DNA of 7,537 nucleotides from Chloroflexota bacterium (GCA_022565015.1 JADFKI010000191.1:1-7537), one strand, 5' to 3'. Numbered from the stretch's first letter, positions 1 to 5,543 are shown. Numbers and translations are program-made. The notes: generated from the letters alone by a model not told the origin.

Positions 1-917
1 GGCGGACGTCCCGTCACCATTTCGTAGAGCATCGCGCCCAGCGAGTAGAGGTCTGCCTTGGGTGTCGTCTCGCCGCCCATGGCCTGCTCCGGCGGCATGT
101 AGCTCACCGTGCCCACCATCATGCCCGCCTGGGTCAACCTGCTCCTATCTACGGCCACGGCCAGGCCGAAGTCGCCTATCTTGGCCACGCCGTCCGAGGT
201 CAACCAGACGTTGCCGGGCTTTAGGTCTCGGTGGACGATGCCCTTGGAGTGGGCGAAGTCCAGGCCCCGACAGGTCTCCACGGCTATGTTTATGGCCTGC
301 TCCAGGGGCAGCTTGTGATCGGGCGCATCTCTAATTATTCCCTCGACGTCGCCTCCGCCCATGAGCTCGGTGACCATATAAGGCTGCGTCCCGGCGACGG
401 CTAACGGATGCTGGCCAAGGTCGAAGACGGTGACGATATGGGGATGCGAGCCGAGCCTGCCCATGGCCTGGGCCTCGCGTGAGATGCGGGTGCGCGATAC
501 CTCGTCCAGGCCCTCGGTCTTGATGAGCGCAAAGGCTACGTCTCTGTCAAGCAGCTCGTCGTGAGCCAGGTAGACCTTCTTCTTGCCGCCCTCGCCCAGG
601 AAGCGCTTAACGCTGTAGCGTCCATCGGCGAAGGAAGAGGGAGTGCTGTCTGAAGAAGAAACGTCGGTAGGAGACGCAACCTGGGCGGTTGCAGGCTGTG
701 AAGTCGCCGATGCTTCCTTGCGGTCGTCAGCGGATGTGCCGCCCGGTAGGGAGCGCTCGGCAGCTTCAAGATACGTCAGAGCGTCTTCGTTGTCGGGATC
801 AAGTGCCTGGACCGCCAAGGCATTCCGTCTTACTGCTTCCCAATCGAATAACGCCAACGCCTCTTCCGCATCATCAAGGATTCGGTCTATCTGACGCTGC
901 ACACGCTCGCTCGGCAT
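1..917 (-). CDS. Ser/Thr protein kinase, PknB/Hanks type (C-terminus off window)
   Basis: Transfers phosphate from ATP to Ser/Thr of target proteins; probably cytosolic signalling. The window holds about 305 residues. Residues 1-58 are a helical module beginning MPSERVQRQIDR, with a TPR-like LDPDN; a Ser/Thr/Ala-rich linker follows to about 97. The kinase domain shows a modified glycine loop (LGEGGKKKV, 107-115), ATP-binding Lys133 in ALIK, helix-C Glu148, HRD at 229-231 with Lys233 and Asn236, DFG at 249-251, PPE at 275-277 and Asp289 of subdomain IX. All catalytic residues are present, so an active kinase is expected. The start at 917 is chosen because AGGAG lies 9 bases upstream; the in-frame ATG at 926 abuts that AGGAG and is unlikely. 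The end of the kinase domain and anything after it (in this family often TPR, AAA or cyclase-like regions) are beyond the edge. The function class is secure; the substrate is unknown. Confidence 0.93.
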   Translation of the reverse strand, partial: MPSERVQRQIDRILDDAEEALALFDWEAVRRNALAVQALDPDNEDALTYLEAAERSLPGGTSADDRKEASATSQPATAQVASPTDVSSSDSTPSSFADGRYSVKRFLGEGGKKKVYLAHDELLDRDVAFALIKTEGLDEVSRTRISREAQAMGRLGSHPHIVTVFDLGQHPLAVAGTQPYMVTELMGGGDVEGIIRDAPDHKLPLEQAINIAVETCRGLDFAHSKGIVHRDLKPGNVWLTSDGVAKIGDFGLAVAVDRSRLTQAGMMVGTVSYMPPEQAMGGETTPKADLYSLGAMLYEMVTGRP

Positions 918-919
918 GT
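883..919 (-). repeat. 37-base direct repeat, copy 1 (kinase gene start)
   Basis: These 37 bases are identical to 2619-2655 on the same strand. They cover the last two bases before the ATG and the codons for MPSERVQRQID plus two bases of the next codon. Beyond them the two copies diverge at once in sequence, although the protein stays similar for a few residues (RILD against RLLD). The repeat is coding and fits a shared N-terminal module rather than an insertion sequence. Confidence 0.9.
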
Positions 920-945
920 CACTCATCTCCTGAGATAATGGACCG

Positions 946-974
946 AGTCTAGCAACGTGCAGATAGGCCGTCAA
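946..974 (-). promoter_or_regulatory. Sigma-70-like promoter of the kinase gene
   Basis: On the minus strand TTGACG (969-974) is followed after exactly 17 bases by TAGACT (946-951), matching the -35 and -10 consensus at 5 and 4 of 6 positions. The expected transcript start is about 20 bases before the ATG at 917, just upstream of the AGGAG. An 8-base palindrome TGCATGCA (976-983) abuts the -35 box and could be an operator. A second TTGACA (1015-1020) further upstream has no well-spaced -10. The promoter at 2686-2714 shares its layout and part of its sequence. Confidence 0.55.
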
Positions 975-1454
975 CTGCATGCACGACGAATTAGACTGAT
1001 TCTCTCAGCTCAAATGTCAATTCTGTGGAAGATATAGTGTGGGTTTGAAAGACGCTCGCCGCAGCGGGCCTTGACAAGCCGGTAGCGAGATATCTGCGCA
1101 ATGGACGCAGTCGCCTTTGGCCAGTTAGTCCTCCAGAATGCCTCATTGTGGGAGGCCCACCTGCGGGTGGGGGTTTGCTCGAACCAATCTTGCCAACCTA
1201 TTCATCATGACCACCCTCCGTCCGCAGCCGGTTCTTGGCTCTGCGTTAACATCTCTTAATACCTGTAATACCTGAGCGGGACTCCGGGAGACGGGGTCTG
1301 TTTCTGAGATACCCGAATGACCACCCCTAGCGCAGGGGAACCTGCGCCTGCGCATTGTGGCTCCGTGTCGACCGCCATGCCATCATCGCTGGACGTGTCC
1401 ACAGCACGGTCTGATCTGACCGGCTTTCTTTCTGCTCCTCTTGCCAGGTGCTAA
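975..1454. other. Gene-free region with several GC-rich hairpins
   Basis: No convincing reading frame was found on either strand; the longest minus-strand frame (1143-1355) is Arg-rich with no recognisable protein character. It holds several inverted repeats: 1054-1059 with 1064-1069 (one G-T pair); CGCAG 1223-1227 with CTGCG 1241-1245; CCCACC 1156-1161 with GGTGGG 1166-1171 around a 4-base loop; and GCGCAGG 1330-1336 with CCTGCGC 1341-1347 around a GGAA (GNRA-type) loop. TAATACCTG is tandemly repeated twice at 1257-1274. None of the hairpins has a clear T-run, so simple terminators are unlikely. It could be an untranslated structured RNA or a decayed gene. Confidence 0.4.
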
Positions 1455-1673
1455 TCACGTGGTTGAAGAGAATCCACCCTGTAGCTGTTCAGCCGAGTCC
1501 AAGTTATGTAGGTATTTGTTCCCCTTCCCTACACCCTCCACGATCACCACCTCGTGCACGTAAACATCGACAGAGTGAATTAACTGAGTCTGCCCCGTCG
1601 TCTCGACGATGAGGCCACCAATCGTCTTGAATCGTAGACCCGGCTCTATGCTATTCATCTCCGAGTATCTCAA
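1455..1673 (-). CDS. Small conserved-looking protein of unknown function (72 aa)
   Basis: Family not recognised. The product is a soluble, probably beta-rich 72-residue protein with alternating hydrophobic positions (GLRFKTIGGLIVETTG, then VDVYVHEVVIVEG), no signal peptide and no membrane segment. The reading frame has normal codon use with preference for G/C at third positions. The TTG at 1671-1673 is taken as start because GGTGAGG lies about 8 bases upstream; an in-frame ATG five codons later has no better site. The frame stays open upstream to a TGA around 1707, and a 22-codon ORF (1670-1738) ends by overlapping the TTG, which suggests translational coupling or a frameshift that removed the true N-terminus. 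It lies 92 bases downstream of the Lrp-type gene in the same direction and may share its transcript. Confidence 0.6.
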   Translation of the reverse strand: MRYSEMNSIEPGLRFKTIGGLIVETTGQTQLIHSVDVYVHEVVIVEGVGKGNKYLHNLDSAEQLQGGFSSTT

Positions 1674-1738
1674 AGGAATGCCCTCACCTTCAATCTGGAA
1701 TCCAATTCATTTTCTGGGATGGAGTGGCCTCCCAACAT
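1670..1738 (-). CDS. Possible 22-residue leader ORF or detached N-terminus
   Basis: ATG at 1738 opens 22 codons with a protein-like composition (starts MLGGHSIPENELD). Its TGA overlaps the TTG start of the next gene in the four bases TTGA. No good ribosome site precedes the ATG. It may be a coupling leader, or the original N-terminus of the downstream protein separated by an indel. Too short to decide. Confidence 0.22.
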   Translation of the reverse strand: MLGGHSIPENELDSRLKVRAFL

Positions 1739-1765
1739 CTTGATCAGGACTAAAGTATCTCGATA

Positions 1766-2206
1766 TCAGACCCCTGTCGCAGTCCACTGCTTCATCGTCT
1801 CAATGCAATAGAATGTCACGACGCGGTCGATGCCGGATATGTTTCTTATCTTCTCGTTGAGAACTGTAGTCACATCGTTCATCGAACGGACCGTCAGCCA
1901 GGCGAATATGTTGAAGCTCCCGGTCGTACATGACACCCTGTAGACTTCCTCCAACTCACTCAGGGCCTCGGCAACTTCGTCCAACTGTGAGCCATCTGCT
2001 TCAATTCCCAAGAGTAGCTCAACTCCATAGCCCAGCTTGCGATAGTTAGGGATTGCCACGACCTCGTATACGCCGTCCCTCTGGAGACCAGCCCTCCTCC
2101 TACGGACCGTCTCCTCACTTACGCCTATGGCCTTGGCGATTTCGACATTGGATTTACTTGCGTCCTCCATGAGATGTTGCAGAATTCTTGTGTCAGTATC
2201 ATTCAT
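1766..2206 (-). CDS. Lrp/AsnC family transcriptional regulator
   Basis: DNA-binding regulator of the feast/famine (Lrp/AsnC) family, which usually binds DNA as dimers to octamers and responds to an amino acid or related small molecule. The 146 residues match the usual length of about 145-160. An N-terminal winged helix-turn-helix spans roughly residues 3-50, with the recognition part NVEIAKAIGVSEETVRRRR at 20-38. A RAM/AsnC ligand-binding domain covers about 60-143, including the family-typical glycine turn (TTGSFNIFAWLTV) and the GIDRV strand near the end. The ATG at 2206 is preceded by GAGAGG 8 bases upstream. The gene starts 19 bases after the stop of the 80-residue ORF upstream, so the two are probably co-transcribed. 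The ligand and targets cannot be told from the sequence; local autoregulation is likely for the family. Confidence 0.9.
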   Translation of the reverse strand: MNDTDTRILQHLMEDASKSNVEIAKAIGVSEETVRRRRAGLQRDGVYEVVAIPNYRKLGYGVELLLGIEADGSQLDEVAEALSELEEVYRVSCTTGSFNIFAWLTVRSMNDVTTVLNEKIRNISGIDRVVTFYCIETMKQWTATGV

Positions 2207-2225
2207 CAGGCGGGCCTCTCTAGGT

Positions 2226-2468
2226 TCAGAACTGATGGGGATGCTCGAAGCGGACTGTCTTTATTTCAGATGCTGAATCAGCCAGCAATAGCCTCAGCTC
2301 TCGATACCAGCCCTCAGATGTGTCGCTATTCAAGGGGTCCACGACATGGTTATACGGGTAGTCGAATATGACTCTACTGCCGTCACCGATCACGCGGATC
2401 TCTTGCTCGTGCCCGTCGGCAGTGTTTATTACAAACCTTCCGAGAAGCTTCTGCCTGTCCCTGACCAC
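2226..2468 (-). CDS. Hypothetical protein (80 aa), possibly the C-terminal part of a frameshifted gene
   Basis: Unknown family. The frame has coding-like codon use and a protein-like composition (for example RFVINTADGHEQEIRVIGDG, then VIFDYPYNHVVDP), charged and soluble, with no membrane segment. A GTG at 2468 has GGAG six bases upstream and is the best start in this frame, but the open frame continues upstream past it to a TGA within 2502-2504. There it overlaps the end of the module ORF from 2653. If one A were restored in the run of four A at 2497-2500, both would read as a single protein of about 140 residues, joining DSDK to ATGGDTEQH. It ends 19 bases before the Lrp-type regulator, so it probably belongs to that transcript. 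Either a true separate gene or half of a broken one. Confidence 0.5.
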   Translation of the reverse strand: MVRDRQKLLGRFVINTADGHEQEIRVIGDGSRVIFDYPYNHVVDPLNSDTSEGWYRELRLLLADSASEIKTVRFEHPHQF

Positions 2469-2653
2469 GTGCTGCTCCGTGTCGCCACCGGTGGCCTTTT
2501 GTCAGAATCATATCGTGAGGGAACACAGTATTTCCCGTCCCCGATGTCTGTTTCCGCACCAGGCCAGTGACCACCCAGTTCACCGAACACCAGTGCATCA
2601 TCTACCCCGTCCAGTAAACGGTCTATCTGACGCTGCACACGCTCGCTCGGCAT
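2429..2653 (-). CDS. ORF with the kinase-type N-terminal module, probably frameshifted
   Basis: The 74-residue ORF begins MPSERVQRQIDRLLD, the same start as the kinase at 917; the first 35 coding bases are identical. The ATG at 2653 has GGGAGG about 10 bases upstream and a well-spaced promoter at 2686-2714, so the start looks genuine. After about residue 15 it no longer resembles the kinase, and no kinase domain follows. Up to about residue 52 the codons look normal; after the A-run at 2497-2500 the frame becomes Arg/Ser/Thr-rich and ends at 2429, while the neighbouring frame turns protein-like. This suggests a one-base deletion in the A-run, or a sequencing error. Other proteins of this lineage may carry the same N-terminal module with different C-termini, which is inference. 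Confidence 0.5.
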   Translation of the reverse strand: MPSERVQRQIDRLLDGVDDALVFGELGGHWPGAETDIGDGKYCVPSRYDSDKRPPVATRSSTWSGTGRSFSEGL

Positions 2654-2655
2654 GT
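2619..2655 (-). repeat. 37-base direct repeat, copy 2
   Basis: Identical over all 37 bases to 883-919 and placed the same way relative to the ATG. Coding repeat giving the shared MPSERVQRQID start. Confidence 0.9.
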
Positions 2656-2685
2656 ATATGCTGCCTCCCAAGCTTGTTGAGTGGG

Positions 2686-2714
2686 AGTGTAGCAACGGCC
2701 ACCAAGAAGGTCAA
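2686..2714 (-). promoter_or_regulatory. Sigma-70-like promoter of the 2653 ORF / Lrp cluster
   Basis: On the minus strand TTGACC (2709-2714) is followed after 17 bases by TACACT (2686-2691). The kinase promoter has the same spacing and shares CGTTGCTA, one differing base, then ACTC across the -10 box. The shared promoter and the shared coding start make this a duplicated or strongly conserved gene-start module. Expected transcript start is about 25 bases before the ATG at 2653. Confidence 0.5.
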
Positions 2715-2780
2715 ACTCCCGAGCAATCGTACTCATTTTCAGAGCCTTAGCTCACCCGGAATAGAGCCTCAGTGGCAGAC

Positions 2781-2864
2781 CCCTATGCAATTCCCTTGGT
2801 TACAGCCTTGGTAACTCCCCTGGTATCTGCGTACGCAGTTCCCTTGGCAATTGCCATTAGGGCT
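2781..2864. repeat. Degenerate 12-base tandem repeat, seven units
   Basis: Units start every 12 bases at 2781, 2793, 2805, 2817, 2829, 2841 and 2853 with an approximate consensus CCCTTGGTAATT. The units at 2793, 2805, 2817 and 2841 are clearest; 2829 and 2853 are divergent. Because 12 is a multiple of three, all frames give tetrapeptide repeats, for example PLVT/ALVT/PLVS on the plus strand and SYQG/CNQG on the minus strand. The minus frame has no start codon and the plus frame lacks a ribosome site. The array contains a perfect 12-base palindrome CTGCGTACGCAG (2827-2838) and a perfect 10-base palindrome GGCAATTGCC (2846-2855) next to the likely promoter of the zinc-finger gene. It may be a multi-site operator or the remains of a repeat-protein gene. 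Confidence 0.6.
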
Positions 2865-2881
2865 TACTTGTTCGTTATACT
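2851..2881 (+). promoter_or_regulatory. Candidate promoter of the zinc-finger membrane gene
   Basis: TATACT (2876-2881) matches the -10 consensus at 5 of 6 positions. TTGCCA (2851-2856) matches the -35 consensus at 5 of 6, but the 19-base spacing is long. The -35 overlaps the palindrome GGCAATTGCC (2846-2855), so a protein bound there would block the promoter. The -10 lies 45 bases before the ATG at 2927. Confidence 0.35.
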
Positions 2882-2926
2882 GGAAGTAAGGCGGGCAGTA
2901 TTATCCTCAGATGTAGGTGATGTGCT

Positions 2927-3607
2927 ATGTCTACACGTCCCGCCGCTGTTTCGACTCAAATATCTCGTTCTACCACCCCCAGGCGTTCACCTGATAAGAG
3001 TCTCTACAAGCCAGCAGGTTATAAGTGTCGGCAGTGCCCCTTCACGACTAAAAAGAAGGGCTTCAACGGTCGGCAATCCCTGAGGGCCCATATCAAGAAG
3101 CATAAGCGGGAGAGTCGGGCTTTCTGGCAGCCGTTTGTTAAGCAGTCGGTGGTGGTGTTGGTAATCGTGGGCCTTGGAGTTGCTGGATGGATGGATATTT
3201 ATCCGGCGTCGAAGATACCAATTGCGTTGCCGACGCTGATGCTGACACAGCATGTGGTGGACTGGGGGACGTTCGGTGTAGGGATGAGTGTTTTGGCGGT
3301 TGGATCCCTTGTCATGTTGATGGCCTTGAGGTTTCTTAATGATGGCATGGGTGACAGGGGATTAACCCGGACTCTGTGGTTCATATCGATTATTGGTTCG
3401 TTTACTGGTCTACGGATTGTTATGGGGCTCTGGGGGCTATTCACTCCGTCGTTTAGCTGGGTCTTCCAGATGCCTGTGTGGATAACGATGGCGTTAACGC
3501 CGGTATTATTCGGCTTGTCGGGGAGTCTGCGATTGCAGGTGCGGAGGAGGAAGGTGAGTACGAATTCATTTCTTACGCTGCTAACAGCGAAAGACGGAAC
3601 GGCATGA
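2927..3607 (+). CDS. C2H2-like zinc finger fused to a four-helix membrane protein
   Basis: A 226-residue protein I cannot assign to a named family. The basic N-terminus (1-31) leads to a finger with Cys34, Cys37, His55 and His59. The second half follows the eukaryotic-type C2H2 pattern exactly (Phe46, Leu52, His55, x3, His59), but Cys37 to Phe46 has eight residues between instead of three, so spacing is C-x2-C-x17-H-x3-H. A basic stretch (KHKRESR, 58-64) precedes four predicted transmembrane helices at about 70-88, 116-136, 149-172 and 178-203. The positive-inside rule places the finger, the loop at 137-148 and the RRRK tail (206-209) in the cytoplasm. The finger could bind DNA, RNA or a protein at the membrane; the basic surface makes nucleic acid plausible, but this is inference. 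AGGTGATG upstream serves as ribosome site. The gene stands alone behind the 12-base repeat array, divergent from the minus-strand cluster. Confidence 0.75.
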   Translation: MSTRPAAVSTQISRSTTPRRSPDKSLYKPAGYKCRQCPFTTKKKGFNGRQSLRAHIKKHKRESRAFWQPFVKQSVVVLVIVGLGVAGWMDIYPASKIPIALPTLMLTQHVVDWGTFGVGMSVLAVGSLVMLMALRFLNDGMGDRGLTRTLWFISIIGSFTGLRIVMGLWGLFTPSFSWVFQMPVWITMALTPVLFGLSGSLRLQVRRRKVSTNSFLTLLTAKDGTA

Positions 3608-3989
3608 CTGGAGCTTTCCATCCTAGACTTGCTTGGCTTGCAATAGCGTTTGGCCGGATTTATATTATTGCTTTAGCTGATTAGGTTTTCGGGTTTAATA
3701 GGCTTCGGAGCTTCAAAGGAACAAAGGAACAGATTAATTGATATGCCCCCTCTTTCGCTCATTCATCCATACGGGCCTGTAGAGCTCGTGTCTATTCGTG
3801 ACTTCTGGAGGCCGCCCCCTGTTGAAGGCATTGGACCTATCCTAGACTTTTAGAAACAACCTCGTGTTTACAGACGTCAACCAGGCGAGTAGGGTGGAGG
3901 AGGATGAGGGTGGTCCGACGATTCCCAATCATAATAGGTCTTGAGATTTGTGATGGCAGCACCCGCAGTCTGTGAAGGAGGAAAGAAAC
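3608..3989. other. Intergenic region between the zinc-finger and protease genes
   Basis: About 380 bases with no clear gene except a possible 36-codon ORF at 3743-3853. CAAAGGAA occurs twice in tandem (3714-3729). No convincing terminator was seen after the zinc-finger gene. A weak promoter-like pair TTTACA (3867-3872) and TAGGGT (3890-3895), 17 bases apart, precedes the protease. The strong ribosome site GGAGG sits 7 bases before the ATG at 3990. Confidence 0.4.
3743..3853 (+). CDS. Possible small ORF of 36 residues
   Basis: ATG at 3743 to TAG at 3853 gives a Pro-rich peptide with protein-like composition (contains PYGPVELVSIRDFW). There is no ribosome site at normal distance; the AAAGGAAC repeat is about 14-20 bases upstream. 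No recognised family. It may be the tail of a decayed gene or chance. Confidence 0.25.
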   Translation: MPPLSLIHPYGPVELVSIRDFWRPPPVEGIGPILDF

Positions 3990-4937
3990 ATGCGTCTAAA
4001 GATAGTAGCCGTCGCGTCTGCAATCGCTCTGGTGTTGACGTTAGTAGCAGTGAAGTTTTGGGTTCCCACAAGTGTCTCCGCTCAGGAGGAGGCTGCACAG
4101 GCTATTGTCGCGATTATGGACTCGGTGAACGCGCAACTCGCGGCGGAAGGCGCCGACTATCGTATCGCGATGGCCGAATACGTCACCGGAGAGGGCGATG
4201 AAGCAGGGGCTACCGTCATCTCCAAGGATGTGGGCAACAAGCAGCTCGGTTTTGACTTCGTCCCGTTCGATGGGCGGCGGGCATGGAGCGGACCAACGGG
4301 TGGACCGAGCGACGATATCACTTACGCAGTCGACATGACCATCGATGCCGTACCGCCCATTGGCGGCCTCTCCGGAGCGGCGACCGACGCAGCGATCGAC
4401 CGAGCCATGGCGACCTGGGATGGGGTGAACTGTTCGACCCTGCCAATTACCCGGAATCCCGACTTCGGTCTGGACATCGGGGTCGTGGCCTTTATATTCG
4501 GCCTGGGCGGTGGTCCCTTCATCTTCGCCGACGTCCAGCATGCCGGCTGGAGAGATATTAACTTCGCTGGCGACATCCTTGGCGTCACTTTCACGTTTGG
4601 CTTTATCGACCTGAGTCAGCTTCCCGACATCGTCTTTACCGACATCGATAACAACAACAGGCTCGACGCCGCTTGGCGTGAGATCTACTACGATCCTAGC
4701 TTCAACTGGGCTGTTGACGGCGTGACCGACTTCGATGTCGAGGCGGTCGCATTGCACGAGGCCGGACACGGCCTGAGCCAGGCACACTTCGGCAACATCT
4801 TTTTCAAGAACGATGGGAGCGTCAAGCGTGCCCCGGCCGCGGTCATGAACCCCTTCATCTTGGGTCAGCAGCGGAGCCTGCTCGGCACCGACAACGGCGG
4901 TCACTGCGGCAATTGGACGGATTGGCCGAACAACTAG
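3990..4937 (+). CDS. Secreted metzincin-like zinc metalloprotease
   Basis: Predicted extracellular zinc endopeptidase of 315 residues. The start at 3990 is chosen over an in-frame GTG at 3972 because GGAGG lies 7 bases before the ATG and the signal peptide then begins properly: MRLK, a hydrophobic core (5-21) and a probable signal peptidase I cut after Ala31 (VSA before QEE). The catalytic motif HEAGHGLSQAH spans 256-266, with His256, His260 and His266 as zinc ligands and Glu257 as general base; the usual Gly of HExxHxxGxxH is Ser263. Met286 in AVMNPF, 20 residues later, is a good Met-turn. This combination fits matrixin/M10-type metzincins. An Asp/Asn-rich loop, DIDNNNRLD (218-226), may bind calcium. 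Cys148 and Cys306 are the only cysteines noted in the mature part and could form a disulfide. No anchor or sorting signal is seen at the C-terminus. Substrate unknown; scavenging of environmental protein is a reasonable guess. Confidence 0.85.
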   Translation: MRLKIVAVASAIALVLTLVAVKFWVPTSVSAQEEAAQAIVAIMDSVNAQLAAEGADYRIAMAEYVTGEGDEAGATVISKDVGNKQLGFDFVPFDGRRAWSGPTGGPSDDITYAVDMTIDAVPPIGGLSGAATDAAIDRAMATWDGVNCSTLPITRNPDFGLDIGVVAFIFGLGGGPFIFADVQHAGWRDINFAGDILGVTFTFGFIDLSQLPDIVFTDIDNNNRLDAAWREIYYDPSFNWAVDGVTDFDVEAVALHEAGHGLSQAHFGNIFFKNDGSVKRAPAAVMNPFILGQQRSLLGTDNGGHCGNWTDWPNN

Positions 4938-5171
4938 ACTTTTAGGATTGTTAACCGGAATTTCCTTAATGGAATCCAGCGCTTTCATAAACACACCATC
5001 CTGAGATGGCACAGACTATATGACCACCCGCTGAGGGTGTCAACGAGCGCTTGAAAGAGGTCGCGCTCAAGTCTCTGGCGATATACGAATCACTAAGACT
5101 CCTTGTAAAGTTTGCGAAGGCCGAATCTACTCAACCGGCACGTATTCCATCTGAACCACGAACACGTTCGA
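4938..5171. other. Convergent intergenic gap with three successive hairpins
   Basis: Between the plus-strand protease and the minus-strand SnoaL-like gene lie three short perfect inverted repeats in a row: CCATC 4996-5000 with GATGG 5005-5009; CACCC 5025-5029 with GGGTG 5035-5039; GAGCGC 5045-5050 with GCGCTC 5063-5068. None has a T-run on either strand, so they are not classic intrinsic terminators, though their position between convergent genes suits ends of transcripts. Confidence 0.4.
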
Positions 5172-5543
5172 CTAGGTAGGGATGGCGCCGAGCTGTTGCA
5201 TCAACCCCAGCCGGTCAGCCTCAACGTGGTGGTCCACGAGCTTCCCACCCTCGACTTTGTGGATGAAGATTCCTCCAAAGCTCACTTGCTTGCCAGTGGC
5301 AGCCACGCCTTCAAGTTCAGCCTGATGAGTTCCGCGCCAAGTGACCCGCGTCACGACTCTGTCGCTCTCAGCGACTTGGTCCTCGATAACCAATCGCATG
5401 TCAGGGAAGGCTGCCATGATTGCGCGACCCCATGGCGCTGGGGGGTAACCGGATACGGTAAATTCGTTGCGGATAGCGGCATTCCTGTTGTTCCAGAGCT
5501 CACCAAGGAAACGACGGACTAGAGCCTTGTTCTCTTGGGACAT
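5172..5543 (-). CDS. SnoaL-like polyketide cyclase / ester cyclase family protein (NTF2 fold)
   Basis: A 123-residue protein of the SnoaL-like NTF2 fold, a family of small cone-shaped enzymes and binding proteins; many members have no known substrate. Family features are the start MSQENKALVRRF, AFPDMRLVIEDQVAESDRV (45-63), the W-R-G-T-H-Q strand (69-74), TGKQVSF-GIFIHKVEGGKLVDH (83-105) and the common ending LGLMQQLGAIP (112-122). Typical members are around 135-145 residues. Here roughly 15-20 residues between about 27 and 40 are missing, the part that usually carries the Asp/His pocket residues after the first helices, so catalysis is doubtful. The ATG at 5543 has GGAGG 6 bases upstream. The gene stands alone, convergent with the protease; a possible 28-codon ORF with its own ribosome site overlaps its start. 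Confidence 0.85.
   Translation of the reverse strand: MSQENKALVRRFLGELWNNRNAAIRNEFTVSGYPPAPWGRAIMAAFPDMRLVIEDQVAESDRVVTRVTWRGTHQAELEGVAATGKQVSFGGIFIHKVEGGKLVDHHVEADRLGLMQQLGAIPT

Noticed and set aside
1156..1180. CCCACC/GGTGGG hairpin as a plus-strand terminator
   Set aside because: Only three T follow the stem after extra G, and no plus-strand gene ends upstream.
1140..1210. tRNA-like GGTTCGAG on the minus strand
   Set aside because: The T-stem does not pair and no acceptor, D or anticodon stem can be built around it.
2490..2505. Programmed -1 frameshift at the A-run
   Set aside because: The sequence is not an X-XXY-YYZ heptamer in the zero frame, and re-pairing of the Lys tRNA after slipping would be poor.
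2760..2910. Minus-strand Cys/Gly/Asn/Gln-rich frame across the repeat array
   Set aside because: It looks like a small peptide, but there is no ATG, GTG or TTG between the flanking stops.
2772..3083. Plus-strand ORF of 103 residues starting through the 12-base repeat array
   Set aside because: GTG start without a ribosome site, composition driven by the tandem repeat, and it overlaps the better zinc-finger gene in another frame.
4041..5012. 323-residue minus-strand ORF opposite the protease
   Set aside because: Antisense shadow of the protease; no recognisable domain, whereas the plus frame has a signal peptide, zinc motif and Met-turn.
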